Below are positions 6,792-15,403 of a DNA stretch of 41,593 nucleotides, one piece after another (positions within the stretch are counted from its first letter, which is position 1; each line of letters opens with the position of its first letter). The position numbers and the translations under genes are program-made. The stretch is from NCBI RefSeq assembly GCF_019599295.1, contig NZ_JAIEWN010000010.1:111163-152755 (forward strand), written 5' to 3'. The DNA is from Oscillochloris sp. ZM17-4. Lineage in GTDB: Bacteria > Chloroflexota > Chloroflexia > Chloroflexales > Chloroflexaceae. The notes beneath the pieces are model-generated. The model made no database searches. It was given only the letters and a program-made list of their open reading frames with translations, and was not told the DNA's origin.

Positions 6792-8825
6792 ATGGCCCCG
6801 TACTACACCAGGGCTGTACCTATGTCACGCCATCTGCAGCTGACGCTTGGCTATAGCGTCGCTATTCTGCTCGTCGTAATCACCACACAAGGCCCGGCGA
6901 CACTCTTCGGCATCGCCGCGATCCTCGCCGTCTGTGCGGTGGTCGCGGCAATACGTTACACGCAGAGCAGCGCCCTCGTCACGCCCCTGCAGCAGGTCGG
7001 CGCGGCCTTGGATGCGGTTGCCCAAGGCGATCTGGAGTATGCCCTACCCCGCCAAATGCCCGCCGAGTTTGCCACCATCGCTCACAGCTACCACACGATG
7101 CGCGATATCCTGCGTGATCGACAGCGCGACCTCGAGATCCAGCTGCGCCGCACCTCGCTGCTCACCCAGATCTCCATTGAGCTGTGCGAGAGCCTCGACA
7201 CAACGATGATCGCCGAGCGTGTGCTGCGGGTGCTTGGCAGCAGCCTGAACATCGATAGCGCCACGATCATCCTCTCGCCCCCTGAAAGCCCAACCCGACT
7301 CGGGATGCGCTGGGAGAATCGGCACCTCCAGCAGCTTGATCCGCCACGGATCGCCCAGATGCTCGACTACGGCATGGAGGGATGGGTGCAGCAAACCACG
7401 AGCAGTGCCGTGCTCGCCGATGTGAGCACCTCCGAGCGCTGGCAGGCCGGCGGCGGCAGCCAGACGGGAAGTGCGATCGTGCTCACGCTGCGCCAGGATA
7501 CGGACGCACTGGGGAGCCTGACCGTCTACGCCCAGCACACAAACGCCTTCACCAACCACGATCTGCTCCTGATGGAGGGCATCGTCGCCCAGACGAGCGT
7601 GGCCATCAGCCTGAGCCTTCGCTTTCAGGCCGAGCGGCAGCACACCGAGCAGCTCGGCGCGCTGGTGGGCCGCCGCACCGATGAGCTCCAGCGGTCGCGC
7701 GATCTGCTGCGGCTTGTCTTCGACCACCTGCCCGAGGGCCTGCTGCTGCTCGACGCAGATGGCGAGATCCTGGCGGCCAACAGCACATTTTGCCGCAGCA
7801 TCGTCGGGCGCATGCCGCGCGAGACCGTTGGGAGCCGCTACCATCAGCTCTGGCGCGATCTGATGCAGCAGTCTGAGCTCAGCCTGACCCCGCAGGGGCC
7901 ATCGGAGAGCGGTGTCCCGCTCGCGCTCGCCGAGGGGGAGGCATTCACCAGCATCGCGGCGAGCTGGCGCGTGCTCAGCAGCGATATGATGGGACAGCAG
8001 CGCTGGTACGCCGTTGAGCGAACCCCCATCGCAGGCCCCCAAGGCACCGCAGAGCAGTGCCTTGAGCGCTGGCGCGACATCACCCAGCAGGAGGAGCTCC
8101 AGCGACGGCTGCTCGTACACGAGCAGCTCACCAGCCTGGGGCGCCTGGCGGCGAGCGTCGCCCACGAGGTGGGGAACCCGCTCCAGAGCGCGCTCGGCTG
8201 CCTGGAGCTCTGCCGCGAGGATCAAGGCCTGAGCCCGCTGAGCCATGAGTACCTCGATCTCGCGCTGGGTGAGCTTGATCGCATGGCGCGGACGATGGCG
8301 AGCCTGCGCAATCTCTACCGGCCGCCGCAGATTGTCTGGGAGCCGGTCGATCTCAACCAGATCATCCGTCAGGTGGGGCAGTTTACCCAGCACCAGCTTG
8401 ATCGCACAAGAGTGCGCCTGCACCTCCACCTCGATGGTGAGCTGCCGCCGATCACCGGCCAGCCCGACGCGCTGCGCCAGGTCTTCTTAAACCTTGTGCT
8501 CAACGCGCACGAGGCGATGGAGCAGGGCGGGGAGATCCATGTCAGCACGGTGCACAAGCCCACCGACCGAATCTGCCAGGTGATCATACGCGACACGGGC
8601 GTTGGCATGAGCGCCGATCAGCTCGCCCATATCTTTGAGCCATTCCGCTCGATGAAGGCTCAGGGCGTGGGACTGGGACTCTACCTGAGCCGCCAGATCA
8701 TCACACAGCACACGGGCCACATCGAGATCTCCAGCCAGCTCGGCCAGGGCACCACGATCATCATGCAGTTCCCGTGGAATGACGCAGGGCCGTGGCGGCC
8801 ACATCGTGCGCAGAGGAGTGCGTGA
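6792..8825 (+). CDS. membrane histidine kinase: 2 TM, HAMP, GAF, PAS, HisKA, HATPase
   Basis: The 677-residue protein has a hydrophobic hairpin at about 17-57 with no sizeable external domain, so it probably senses membrane or cytoplasmic signals. It continues with a HAMP-like region (60-110), a GAF domain (about 115-280), a PAS domain (about 305-430), and a HisKA domain with phospho-acceptor H458 in ASVAHEVGNPLQ. The ATPase domain (about 545-665) has FLNLVLNAHEA, DTGVGMS, FEPFRSMK and GVGLGLYLS boxes. All catalytic boxes look intact. The response regulator gene begins about 50 bases later and is the obvious partner. Divergence from a roadblock/PATAN/GTPase operon recalls conservons, whose first gene is a sensor kinase. 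ATG 6822 (residue 11) is an alternative start. Confidence 0.9.
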   Translation: MAPYYTRAVPMSRHLQLTLGYSVAILLVVITTQGPATLFGIAAILAVCAVVAAIRYTQSSALVTPLQQVGAALDAVAQGDLEYALPRQMPAEFATIAHSYHTMRDILRDRQRDLEIQLRRTSLLTQISIELCESLDTTMIAERVLRVLGSSLNIDSATIILSPPESPTRLGMRWENRHLQQLDPPRIAQMLDYGMEGWVQQTTSSAVLADVSTSERWQAGGGSQTGSAIVLTLRQDTDALGSLTVYAQHTNAFTNHDLLLMEGIVAQTSVAISLSLRFQAERQHTEQLGALVGRRTDELQRSRDLLRLVFDHLPEGLLLLDADGEILAANSTFCRSIVGRMPRETVGSRYHQLWRDLMQQSELSLTPQGPSESGVPLALAEGEAFTSIAASWRVLSSDMMGQQRWYAVERTPIAGPQGTAEQCLERWRDITQQEELQRRLLVHEQLTSLGRLAASVAHEVGNPLQSALGCLELCREDQGLSPLSHEYLDLALGELDRMARTMASLRNLYRPPQIVWEPVDLNQIIRQVGQFTQHQLDRTRVRLHLHLDGELPPITGQPDALRQVFLNLVLNAHEAMEQGGEIHVSTVHKPTDRICQVIIRDTGVGMSADQLAHIFEPFRSMKAQGVGLGLYLSRQIITQHTGHIEISSQLGQGTTIIMQFPWNDAGPWRPHRAQRSA

Positions 8826-8872
8826 TCCTACGTGTGCGGCGGCGCGCCTATCGTGTGAGGCTCGGCGCACAT

Positions 8873-9706
8873 ATGAGCAGAGAGAGAGAGATGGAATCAT
8901 CCCGGGTGTTAGTGGTTGATGATGAGACCCTGGTGCGGAGAGTCCTCGGGGACGCACTACGCCAGGCCGGGTACCGCGTGTATCGTGCGGCGAGCCGCGC
9001 CGAGGCGCTCACCATCCTTGAGGAGACCGGCGCCGATCTGATGCTGCTAGATCTCCAGCTCGGGGATGATGACGGGGTCGAGGTCATGCGCACCGCCCGC
9101 AGCAGGTGGCCCAACCTCCCCATCATCATTCTGACAGCGCACGGGTCGATGTCCAGCGCGATTGAGGCGGTGCGCAACGATGCCGCCGACTACCTGCTCA
9201 AGCCGATCAGGATGGACGTCCTGAAGGCACGTGTGGCGGACATTCTTGATCAGCACCGCGTCAGCCAGCAGCGGACCGAGCGCATTCGCACGATGTACGA
9301 GCAGCTCCAGGCGCTTGTCGAGGATGAGGGTCTCGACACCGCGCGGGGGGCAGCGCCGCAGCCGACGCCCAGCGCAAGCCTGCGCGCCGGCCCCCTGATG
9401 ATCGATGTGCAGCAGCATGTGGCGCGTATGGACGGGCAGCCCGTCGATCTCACCCCCACCGAGTTTGCGATCCTGTACGCCATGGTGCGCCAGCCGGGGG
9501 TGGTGATCTCCTGCAACCAGCTGATCCAGTCGTTCCAGAGCAGCCAGATGGATGAGGATGAGGCGCGCACGGTCATGCGCCCGCATATCGTGCGCCTCCG
9601 CCGAAAGCTTGAGCCGGACCCCCACCGGCCACAGTATATCCAGTCGGTGCGCGGGATCGGCTACCGCTGGAGCGACACCGACGACCAGGGCGGCGATGAG
9701 CGGTGA
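8873..9706 (+). CDS. OmpR-family response regulator
   Basis: This is a 277-residue DNA-binding response regulator. The receiver domain has the DDE acidic cluster near residue 13 and phospho-acceptor D60 in LMLLDLQLGDDDG. The conserved T (ILTAHG) and K (LLKPI) are present. A linker of about 60 residues leads to an OmpR-type winged helix (about 175-265) with the PTEFAIL...PHIVRLRRKLEPDP...VRGIGYRW signature. ATG 8873 was chosen; ATG 8891 is possible, and an upstream in-frame extension to 8792 overlaps the kinase. It is co-transcribed with the kinase and presumably phosphorylated by it. The GAGAGAGAGAG run just before ATG 8891 is unusual and could serve as ribosome-binding sequence. Confidence 0.9.
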   Translation: MSREREMESSRVLVVDDETLVRRVLGDALRQAGYRVYRAASRAEALTILEETGADLMLLDLQLGDDDGVEVMRTARSRWPNLPIIILTAHGSMSSAIEAVRNDAADYLLKPIRMDVLKARVADILDQHRVSQQRTERIRTMYEQLQALVEDEGLDTARGAAPQPTPSASLRAGPLMIDVQQHVARMDGQPVDLTPTEFAILYAMVRQPGVVISCNQLIQSFQSSQMDEDEARTVMRPHIVRLRRKLEPDPHRPQYIQSVRGIGYRWSDTDDQGGDER

Positions 9707-9732
9707 TGACGTCGGCGCGTCGGCCTGCGCGC

Positions 9733-9761
9733 TTGACAACTCCTGTGGTATCTCGTACACT
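9733..9761 (+). promoter_or_regulatory. sigma70-type promoter of ssb
   Basis: A consensus TTGACA (9733-9738) and TACACT (9756-9761) are 17 bases apart. The start site would fall near 9768, about 33 bases before the ssb start codon, which is preceded by AGGTGA. Confidence 0.75.
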
Positions 9762-9800
9762 GAATGCGATCAAATGTGCGATTCTACCCACAGGTGACAC

Positions 9801-10148
9801 ATGGCGCGAGACCTGAACAAGGTTCAGCTCACGGGGCGCCTCGGCGCCGACCCGACACTCCGCCGCACGGCCCACGGCAGCGTCATCTCGACATTCCGCG
9901 TTGCCACAAATCGATCCTGGCGATCGTCCACCGGGATCTCCCACCAAGAGACCGAGTGGTTCTATGTCGTCGCCTGGGATCAGCTCGCCGATCTCTGCCA
10001 GCGCTCGCTGGTGAAGGGCGCCCACATCTATATCGAGGGCCGGCTCAAGACGCGCCTGTGGGCCGAGGGTGATGGGCGACAGCGCTCGACCACCGAGATC
10101 ATCGCCAGTGAGATTATTCTGTTCGCTGACCAGGAACGCGCCATCTGA
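9801..10148 (+). CDS. ssb: single-stranded DNA-binding protein, short form without acidic tail
   Basis: The 115-residue protein is an OB-fold SSB. It begins MARDLNKVQLTGRLGADPTLR and has a STFRVATNRSW strand, an ETEWFYVVAWDQLAD segment and a KGAHIYIEGRLKTRLW strand. It binds single-stranded DNA during replication and repair. It ends at FADQERAI, right after the OB fold, and lacks the glycine/glutamine linker and acidic DDDIPF-type tip that recruits partner proteins in most bacterial SSBs. A second full-length SSB elsewhere in the genome would explain this. It has its own promoter and faces the PfkB-type kinase gene. Confidence 0.92.
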   Translation: MARDLNKVQLTGRLGADPTLRRTAHGSVISTFRVATNRSWRSSTGISHQETEWFYVVAWDQLADLCQRSLVKGAHIYIEGRLKTRLWAEGDGRQRSTTEIIASEIILFADQERAI

Positions 10149-10169
10149 TCGCAGCGTTGTGTCCGCCGC

Positions 10170-11027
10170 CTACAAGCCTGGCGTGTCGTGCCGCGCATGG
10201 GCGGTGAGCCGCGCCATCGCCTCTGCGCGGGTGGGCACCGTCGTAGCGCCCCGCCCCTCCACCGCGCAGGCGGCCACGGCGCAGGCGAAGGCGGCTGCGG
10301 CGAGCGGGTCGCCCGTCTCGCGCAGCCTCAGCAGTAGCGACGCGGCAAACACATCGCCGGCGCCCGTCGGGTCGCGCTCATCCGCCGGGAAGGCGGCTAT
10401 CTCGTGCGGCGCGCCGCCGATGTAGAGGGTTGCGCCGCGCGCCCCACGAGTCACCGCCACGAGGCGACAGTCACGCGCGTAGCTCGCCGCCAGCGCCTCA
10501 TCCCCACCCACATCCTCGATGCTGAGCACCAGCGCATCGACGCGGCGCAGCTGGGCCGGGTCGGGCCGCCACACCACGCGCCGGATGGGCGCGGGCAGGG
10601 GCAGATCCCACGCGCGCATCCACCCCTGGGGCGTGACGCCGATGAGCGCGTCGGGGAAGGCGTCGGCGAGCTCCAGCCCAAACTCGCCCGTCAGCGGGCC
10701 GAGGTGTACGAGCGCAGCGGAGCGCCACGCCGGCGGCACATCGGCGGCGCGCAGCCGGGCGCCGAGCGCGTGCAGGAGCTGCACGCGGCCGTGCTGCGTG
10801 TAGTGGTTCTCGAACGTCGATAGCGCATCCGAGGGCACAAGCGCGACCTGCACGCCCGCAGGCAGGCCGGGGATGAACCCAGGGCTTCCAGCCGCCAGAA
10901 CCGCCGCACGGACACCAAGACGGCTGGCCGTGATCGCCGCGTAGCGCGCCGTCCCGCCGAGGGCGCTACCGCCATCGGGCAGCAGATCGCGGGTCAGGTC
11001 ACCGATGACCAGGTACTCTGGGGGCAT
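10170..11027 (-). CDS. PfkB-family (ribokinase-like) carbohydrate kinase
   Basis: This 285-residue cytoplasmic kinase has the PfkB-family glycine pair near the N-terminus (GGSALGGTARYAAITASRLG) and the C-terminal signature DPTGAGDVFAASLLL, in which the Asp of GAGD is the catalytic base. VTRGARGATLY precedes it. The family phosphorylates sugars or nucleosides. The substrate cannot be read from the sequence. It is the last gene of the minus-strand rpmH cluster, 68 bases after jag, and converges on ssb with a 21-base gap. The ribosome-binding site is weak. Confidence 0.88.
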   Translation of the reverse strand: MPPEYLVIGDLTRDLLPDGGSALGGTARYAAITASRLGVRAAVLAAGSPGFIPGLPAGVQVALVPSDALSTFENHYTQHGRVQLLHALGARLRAADVPPAWRSAALVHLGPLTGEFGLELADAFPDALIGVTPQGWMRAWDLPLPAPIRRVVWRPDPAQLRRVDALVLSIEDVGGDEALAASYARDCRLVAVTRGARGATLYIGGAPHEIAAFPADERDPTGAGDVFAASLLLRLRETGDPLAAAAFACAVAACAVEGRGATTVPTRAEAMARLTAHARHDTPGL

Positions 11028-11095
11028 ACGCTGCTCGTCGAATCAAGAGGAGGCCGGGTATGCCCCAGCCTCCTGCCCGCGTAGATCAGCCCGCG

Positions 11096-11800
11096 CTACT
11101 TTGCGGGGTAGATCACGATCTTACGGTTCTCACCCTCGCCAGAGCTCTCGGTATAGATGCTCTTGTCCTCACGAAGCGCCAGGTGTACGATGCGGCGCTC
11201 GTAGGCGGCCATAGGCTCAAGCATCAGCGGGCGCCCCGTCTGGCGCACCCGCTCAGCCATACGCCGGGCCAGGCCCTCAAGCGACTCCTGGCGGCGCTGG
11301 CGATAGTTGCCGACATCCACGACAACCTGCGGCCACTTCTGCACCCGACGGCTCACCAGGAGGTTCAGGAGGAACTGCAGCGATCGCAGCGTCTCGCCGC
11401 GCCGGCCGATCATCAGCCCCATCGCCTCCTCATCCGCGCCTTCGACGTGGAGCGTCACGGTCTCCTCAATGTCACCTTTCTGACCAGGCACACGGGAGAG
11501 CACGGCCGTCACATAGGCGTGAATATCCATGCGCTCAAGAAGATCCTCAAGGATCTTGCGAGCGACAGTGCCAAGCTCGTCCCCAACCGGGGCGCTATCA
11601 GCCTGCGGCGGCGTTGACTCTTCAGGCTCAGCATCATCGGCATCATCGTCCACGACCGTTACACGAACCAGTGCCTCATCGCCCGACTCGCCGGACTCCA
11701 GCACTTCGATAGCAACTTCGTCGCGATCCTTACCGAGCTGCGCGAGTGCGAGCTCAACGGCCTCTGCGACCGTTCGCGCGCTGATCTCGATGCTCTTCAT
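11096..11800 (-). CDS. jag: Jag / KhpB RNA-binding protein
   Basis: The 234-residue protein has the Jag architecture. The Jag_N domain (1-50) starts MKSIEISARTVAEAVELALAQLG, an acidic low-complexity linker follows, then a KH domain with MGLMIGRRGETLRSLQFLLN, and an R3H domain with the RRIVH core near residue 203. Jag/KhpB (EloR) binds RNA and, in Gram-positives, affects cell elongation and division. It follows yidC, the usual neighbour. The start has GAGGAG seven bases upstream. Confidence 0.93.
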   Translation of the reverse strand: MKSIEISARTVAEAVELALAQLGKDRDEVAIEVLESGESGDEALVRVTVVDDDADDAEPEESTPPQADSAPVGDELGTVARKILEDLLERMDIHAYVTAVLSRVPGQKGDIEETVTLHVEGADEEAMGLMIGRRGETLRSLQFLLNLLVSRRVQKWPQVVVDVGNYRQRRQESLEGLARRMAERVRQTGRPLMLEPMAAYERRIVHLALREDKSIYTESSGEGENRKIVIYPAK

Positions 11801-11823
11801 ATCGCTCCTCGCTTCTCAGACAC

Positions 11824-11908
11824 GCTCTCCATGAACATTTCGGAGAGCAGATCAGCGATGATCATAACGCTGCAACTAGGAAAGATGGGGAGAGCTGATG
11901 CGCTCTCC
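11824..11908. repeat. two hairpins sharing the same arms between yidC and jag
   Basis: GCTCTCC / GGAGAGC arms occur twice in the 135-base yidC-jag gap, at 11824-11848 (11-base loop) and 11889-11908 (6-base loop), in opposite order. The arms could also pair across the two hairpins. No T-run follows, so processing or attenuation is more likely than termination. Confidence 0.5.
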
Positions 11909-11935
11909 ACCACAACTGCCGCGATCGTCACAGGT

Positions 11936-12940
11936 CTAGCGCCGTCGCCGTGGCCGGCGCGGGTTCTCTGGCGCACGACCCTGGAGTCGCGCATCATCAA
12001 TTGCCTCTTCTGTCGCATCAGCCTCAGGCTGCGTCTCCGTCTCGGTCAGCGGGCGCATGACCGACCAGAAGTCCGCACGCTGTGCGGCAACGCTCAGCGT
12101 GGATCCGGGCTCACCGCTTCCAGAAGAGACGACCACCGCCGGAGTAAGCGGTGAGGGCGCGGCGGGGCCGCTATCAGGCGGAAGAAACTTCAGGTAGTTC
12201 GCCAGCGAGCCCCAGCCCGACGTGAAGTACTGCTGCACCACACCGACGAGGCTGCTCACCACCCAGTAGAGCACCGCCCCGGTGGGAAACGTGAAGGCGA
12301 TATAGCCGAAGACGAGCGGCATAAACATCATCGCCTGGGTCATCGCCTTCTGCTGCGGGTCCTGGGTGCGCGGGGTCGCCATCGTCGTCTGCATCAGCTG
12401 GAGCAGGATGGACAGCACCGGCAGCACCAGGTAGATCGGGGCGGCGAAGCCAAGCCCGCCCGGCCCAAAGGCCGTCTTGCCAAGGTCGAACAGGCCGAGG
12501 AAAAGATGGTTGCTGTCGAACAGCGCGGCGACACTCGGATTTTCAAGGGCGGCCTTCGCGCCCGCGCTGAGGTTCACCCGCTGCGCCTCGACCATCAGGT
12601 GGTAGACGGCCTGGTACACGCCGAAGAAGATCGGCAGCTGGAGCAGCACCGGGAGGCAGCCGCCGACCGGGTTGATCTTATACTCGCGGTAGAGCTTGAG
12701 CGTCTCTTCCTGGAGCTTCTGCTGATCCTTGCCGTGCTTACGCTGCAGCTCCTTGATCAGGGGCTGGATCTGCTGCATCTTCCGGCTCGAGCGCAGCGAG
12801 GTGAGCGTCAGCGGAAGGATGATCAGCCGGGCACAGATCGTGAAGATGATGATGCCAAAGCCAACGCTCCCGGTCGTGGTGCTGAACCAGAGCAAGGTCT
12901 GCTCAAGCAGGCCAACAAATGCGGACCAGATTCCACCCAT
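11936..12940 (-). CDS. yidC: YidC/Oxa1-family membrane protein insertase
   Basis: The 334-residue insertase lacks the large periplasmic domain of proteobacterial YidC. The conserved core starts at the first membrane helices (GSVGFGIIIFTICARLIILPLTLTS), including the helix Arg that forms the hydrophilic groove. It continues through a cytoplasmic coiled hairpin (QQIQPLIKELQRKHGKDQQKL) and KINPVGGCLPVLLQLPIFFGVYQA, and ends in an arginine-rich tail (RAPENPRRPRRRR) suited to ribosome contact. It inserts membrane proteins with or without SecYEG. It begins 11 bases after rnpA. No yidD lies between them. Confidence 0.94.
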   Translation of the reverse strand: MGGIWSAFVGLLEQTLLWFSTTTGSVGFGIIIFTICARLIILPLTLTSLRSSRKMQQIQPLIKELQRKHGKDQQKLQEETLKLYREYKINPVGGCLPVLLQLPIFFGVYQAVYHLMVEAQRVNLSAGAKAALENPSVAALFDSNHLFLGLFDLGKTAFGPGGLGFAAPIYLVLPVLSILLQLMQTTMATPRTQDPQQKAMTQAMMFMPLVFGYIAFTFPTGAVLYWVVSSLVGVVQQYFTSGWGSLANYLKFLPPDSGPAAPSPLTPAVVVSSGSGEPGSTLSVAAQRADFWSVMRPLTETETQPEADATEEAIDDARLQGRAPENPRRPRRRR

Positions 12941-12951
12941 AGTACAAGCCT

Positions 12952-13356
12952 CTAGTGCCCAGTATGGGGATGAGTCGAATCCCCAGAAGATGGTGTCGCC
13001 ACATCTAGCGATGGGGAAGGCCGCCAGACCTGAGCCCGGCGCAATAGCTCTTCCACAGCACGCTGGAGCATGATAAATGGAGTGTCGATGATAGCTGCGC
13101 TACGTATCACAAATACGAGATCGTAGCCAGGGGTGATGTGAGGGAGGGCAATCCGCACCGATTCACGGAGGCGCCGCTTCGCAAGATTACGTCGCACCGC
13201 GATGCCGATCTGCTTCCCGACAACAAACCCGCACCGTATACGTCTGCGGCGACCGGAAACAACATTGAGCAGGAGAAGCGGGGAAGAAAACGTCCGGCCT
13301 TCGCGCCGTGCGCGCCGAAATTGGTCAGGCCGGCGCAGACGATAGGCGCGCTTCAT
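12952..13356 (-). CDS. rnpA: ribonuclease P protein component
   Basis: The 134-residue basic protein assists RNase P RNA in tRNA 5' processing. It has the N-terminal RLRRPDQFRRARREGR segment, the FVVGKQIGIAVRRNLAKRRLRE block containing the conserved RNR motif, and a YDLVFVIRSAA strand. A tail of about 20 residues after the fold (PSPSLDVATPSSGDSTHPHTGH) is longer than usual and low in complexity. The position right after rpmH is the classical one. Confidence 0.94.
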   Translation of the reverse strand: MKRAYRLRRPDQFRRARREGRTFSSPLLLLNVVSGRRRRIRCGFVVGKQIGIAVRRNLAKRRLRESVRIALPHITPGYDLVFVIRSAAIIDTPFIMLQRAVEELLRRAQVWRPSPSLDVATPSSGDSTHPHTGH

Positions 13357-13430
13357 ACCGTACCAATCAGGGTGCAGGGAGGATGTGACACCAGGTCGAT
13401 CTTACACACTGCACCCCAACAGCGCACCAT

Positions 13431-13604
13431 CTAGCGGTGCCCGCCACGAACGCCACGGCGCTCATCGCTCACGCTCAGCTTCCAGCGCCCCTTCATACGA
13501 CGGCGGCGCAGCACCTCACGACCGTCCTTCGTCTCCATCCGCGAGAGGAAGCCGTGCTTACGACGACGCGGGATACGCTTCGGCTGCCATGTTCGCTTCG
13601 GCAT
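13431..13604 (-). CDS. rpmH: 50S ribosomal protein L34
   Basis: This 57-residue gene begins [19 protein letters not shown] and contains the [24 protein letters not shown] core of L34. A tail of about 12 residues after the usual end ([12 protein letters not shown]) makes it slightly long for the family. It has GAGGAG seven bases before the ATG and a strong promoter upstream. It heads the rpmH-rnpA-yidC-jag cluster, which in many bacteria lies beside dnaA and the origin; no dnaA is seen here. Confidence 0.95.
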   Translation of the reverse strand: MPKRTWQPKRIPRRRKHGFLSRMETKDGREVLRRRRMKGRWKLSVSDERRGVRGGHR

Positions 13605-13663
13605 CTGTATGCTCCTCTACGCGCATTAACGCGCGCGCTATGCTTTATAGACAAACGCTAGAC

Positions 13664-13693
13664 ATTATACCCGTCGCGCTACGACAGTGTCAA
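13664..13693 (-). promoter_or_regulatory. consensus promoter of the rpmH operon
   Basis: Read on the minus strand, TTGACA (13693-13688) and TATAAT (13669-13664) are both perfect matches with an 18-base spacer. The start would be near 13657, about 53 bases before rpmH. Confidence 0.85.
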
Positions 13694-13724
13694 ATGGCCC
13701 TGGGGCCGCGCGACAGAAAGATGC

Positions 13725-13746
13725 GAGGGGCGGCAAGCCGCCCCTC
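13725..13746 (-). terminator. putative terminator of the S1-domain gene
   Basis: GAGGGGCGGC and GCCGCCCCTC form a perfect 10-bp inverted repeat with almost no loop. On the minus strand it lies 45 bases after the S1-gene stop and is followed by a moderately T-rich GCATCTTTCT. It also separates the S1 gene from the rpmH promoter. Confidence 0.6.
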
Positions 13747-13790
13747 CACACACAAGGGACACGCGATCACTCGCGCGCCTTGCTATCTTG

Positions 13791-15362
13791 CTACTCGTCG
13801 CGCCCGACCTGCTGCAGCGTGCGCCGGATGGCGTCGCGCTGACGGCTGCCGCTGCCTGCTGTCTCCTCTTCGTCCTCGATATCGACCTGATCCTTCTTGC
13901 GATCACGCCGACTATTTGTGGGGCTGCCGTACTTGCTCAGCAGATCCTCGAGGGTCGCATCGCCCACAAACTCCTCGGTGTCATCCTCGGTGCTGTAGGT
14001 CTCAGGGACAGCGGGCTGAGACGTGCGGCGGCGATCCCGACCGCGGTCGCCCCGATCATTGCGGCCCTCGCGGGCGGCGGCGGCGGCGGCGGCGAAGCGC
14101 GGTGCCGCGCCGGGGCCGGTGCGCGGGATCACCTGACTCTGCGGCTCGTCATCGTAGCTCCCACTCGTCGGCTCCGAGTCATCGAGGCGCATGGTCAGGC
14201 TGATCCGCTTGCTCTGCTGGTCAACCTCGATCACCCGGACGGTGACCTTATCGCCGACCTTCACCACGTCCTCAACCTTCCCGACGCGGCTCGACGAGAG
14301 CGCCGAGATGTGGACAAGGCCATCGCGGCCGACGCCGATGTCCACAAAGGCGCCGAAGGGGGCCAGGCCGCTCACGGTGCCATCAAGCACCTGGCCGGGC
14401 TCCAGGCCCTGCATCCGCTGGGTGCGCATGGCGCGGCGCAGGCTCAGGCTGATCCGGGTGCCATCGGGGTCAATCTCCAGGATCTTGAAGTTGAACTGCT
14501 CGCCGACCTTGACCGCATCCTCAGGCTTCTCGACCCGGCCCTCGGCCAGCTCAGAGACGTGGATGAGGCCATCCTTGCCCACGCCAATATCAGCGAAGGC
14601 GCCGAAGGGCGCGAAGCCAGTGATCGTCCCCTCAACGACATCGCCGATCTTCAGCGATGTCATCTTATCCTTGTCGACCTCGACGCGCTTCGGCCGGCCG
14701 CGGCTGCGGCCGCCCTCGCTGCGCTCCTGCGAGCGCATGGTCAGGCTGATCCGCCGCGCATCAGGATCGATACTCTTCACCCGCACCTTCACCGTATCCC
14801 CGATCTGCACCAGGTCAGACGGCGTATCGATCCGGGTGTCGCTCATCTCCGAGATGTGGACGAGGCCATCGCGGCCAACATTCACATCCACGAAGATCCC
14901 GTACAGCGCGATCGACGTGACCCTGCCCTCAAGCTCCATGCCGGCCTGGAGATCCTTGAGGCGGCGCGGGCGGCCGCTCTCCTCGGCAACCGGCGTAAAG
15001 CTGGCACCCACATCGCCGGCATCCGAAGCGGCGATCGCATCGCCGGCATCCGAAGCGGTGCCCTCATCACCGGCCCCCGAAGCAGCGACCTCATCGCTAG
15101 CCTCCGAAGCGGCGCTCTCTGAAACAGCAGCCTCAACCCCTTCCGCCTCGGCGACAGCCTCCGAAGCGTCCGACGCCTCCGACACCGCCTCAGCAGCGGG
15201 TGCCTGAGCCTCAGTTTCAGGGGTAGGCTGTGCCGTCGCCTCCCCCGCCGCGGTCTCCGGCGTGGTGGCGTCGGCCTGAGCCGCCGGAGCGTCAGCTGCG
15301 TCGAGCAGCGTGTCAAGCAGCTCGCTCTCAGCGACATCGTCCCTACGTACCTGATCGGTCAT
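13791..15362 (-). CDS. three-S1-domain RNA-binding protein (ribosomal S1-like)
   Basis: The 523-residue protein has three S1 domains, each with the GxFVDxGVGxDGLIHxSE pattern: IFVDVNVGRDGLVHISEMS, AFADIGVGKDGLIHVSELA and AFVDIGVGRDGLVHISALS. They lie about 140-215, 240-310 and 320-395. The first 130 residues are an acidic alanine/serine/glutamate-rich region with imperfect SDAGDAIAASDAGDVGAS repeats, and the C-terminus is arginine-rich and charged. It probably acts in translation initiation or RNA binding like S1, but fewer domains and long disordered arms set it apart from canonical RpsA. ATG 15362 was preferred because GGAGGG lies ahead of it. It follows the chelatase-like gene with a 41-base gap. 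Confidence 0.88.
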   Translation of the reverse strand: MTDQVRRDDVAESELLDTLLDAADAPAAQADATTPETAAGEATAQPTPETEAQAPAAEAVSEASDASEAVAEAEGVEAAVSESAASEASDEVAASGAGDEGTASDAGDAIAASDAGDVGASFTPVAEESGRPRRLKDLQAGMELEGRVTSIALYGIFVDVNVGRDGLVHISEMSDTRIDTPSDLVQIGDTVKVRVKSIDPDARRISLTMRSQERSEGGRSRGRPKRVEVDKDKMTSLKIGDVVEGTITGFAPFGAFADIGVGKDGLIHVSELAEGRVEKPEDAVKVGEQFNFKILEIDPDGTRISLSLRRAMRTQRMQGLEPGQVLDGTVSGLAPFGAFVDIGVGRDGLVHISALSSSRVGKVEDVVKVGDKVTVRVIEVDQQSKRISLTMRLDDSEPTSGSYDDEPQSQVIPRTGPGAAPRFAAAAAAAREGRNDRGDRGRDRRRTSQPAVPETYSTEDDTEEFVGDATLEDLLSKYGSPTNSRRDRKKDQVDIEDEEETAGSGSRQRDAIRRTLQQVGRDE

Positions 15363-15403
15363 CTCCTGAATCCCTCCTGCGTTGATCGACAAACCTGCTA
15401 TTC

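Noticed and set aside
13605-13790. Replication origin near rpmH
   Set aside because: The rpmH-rnpA-yidC-jag order often lies beside dnaA and oriC, but no dnaA, dnaN or cluster of TTATCCACA-type boxes was seen here.
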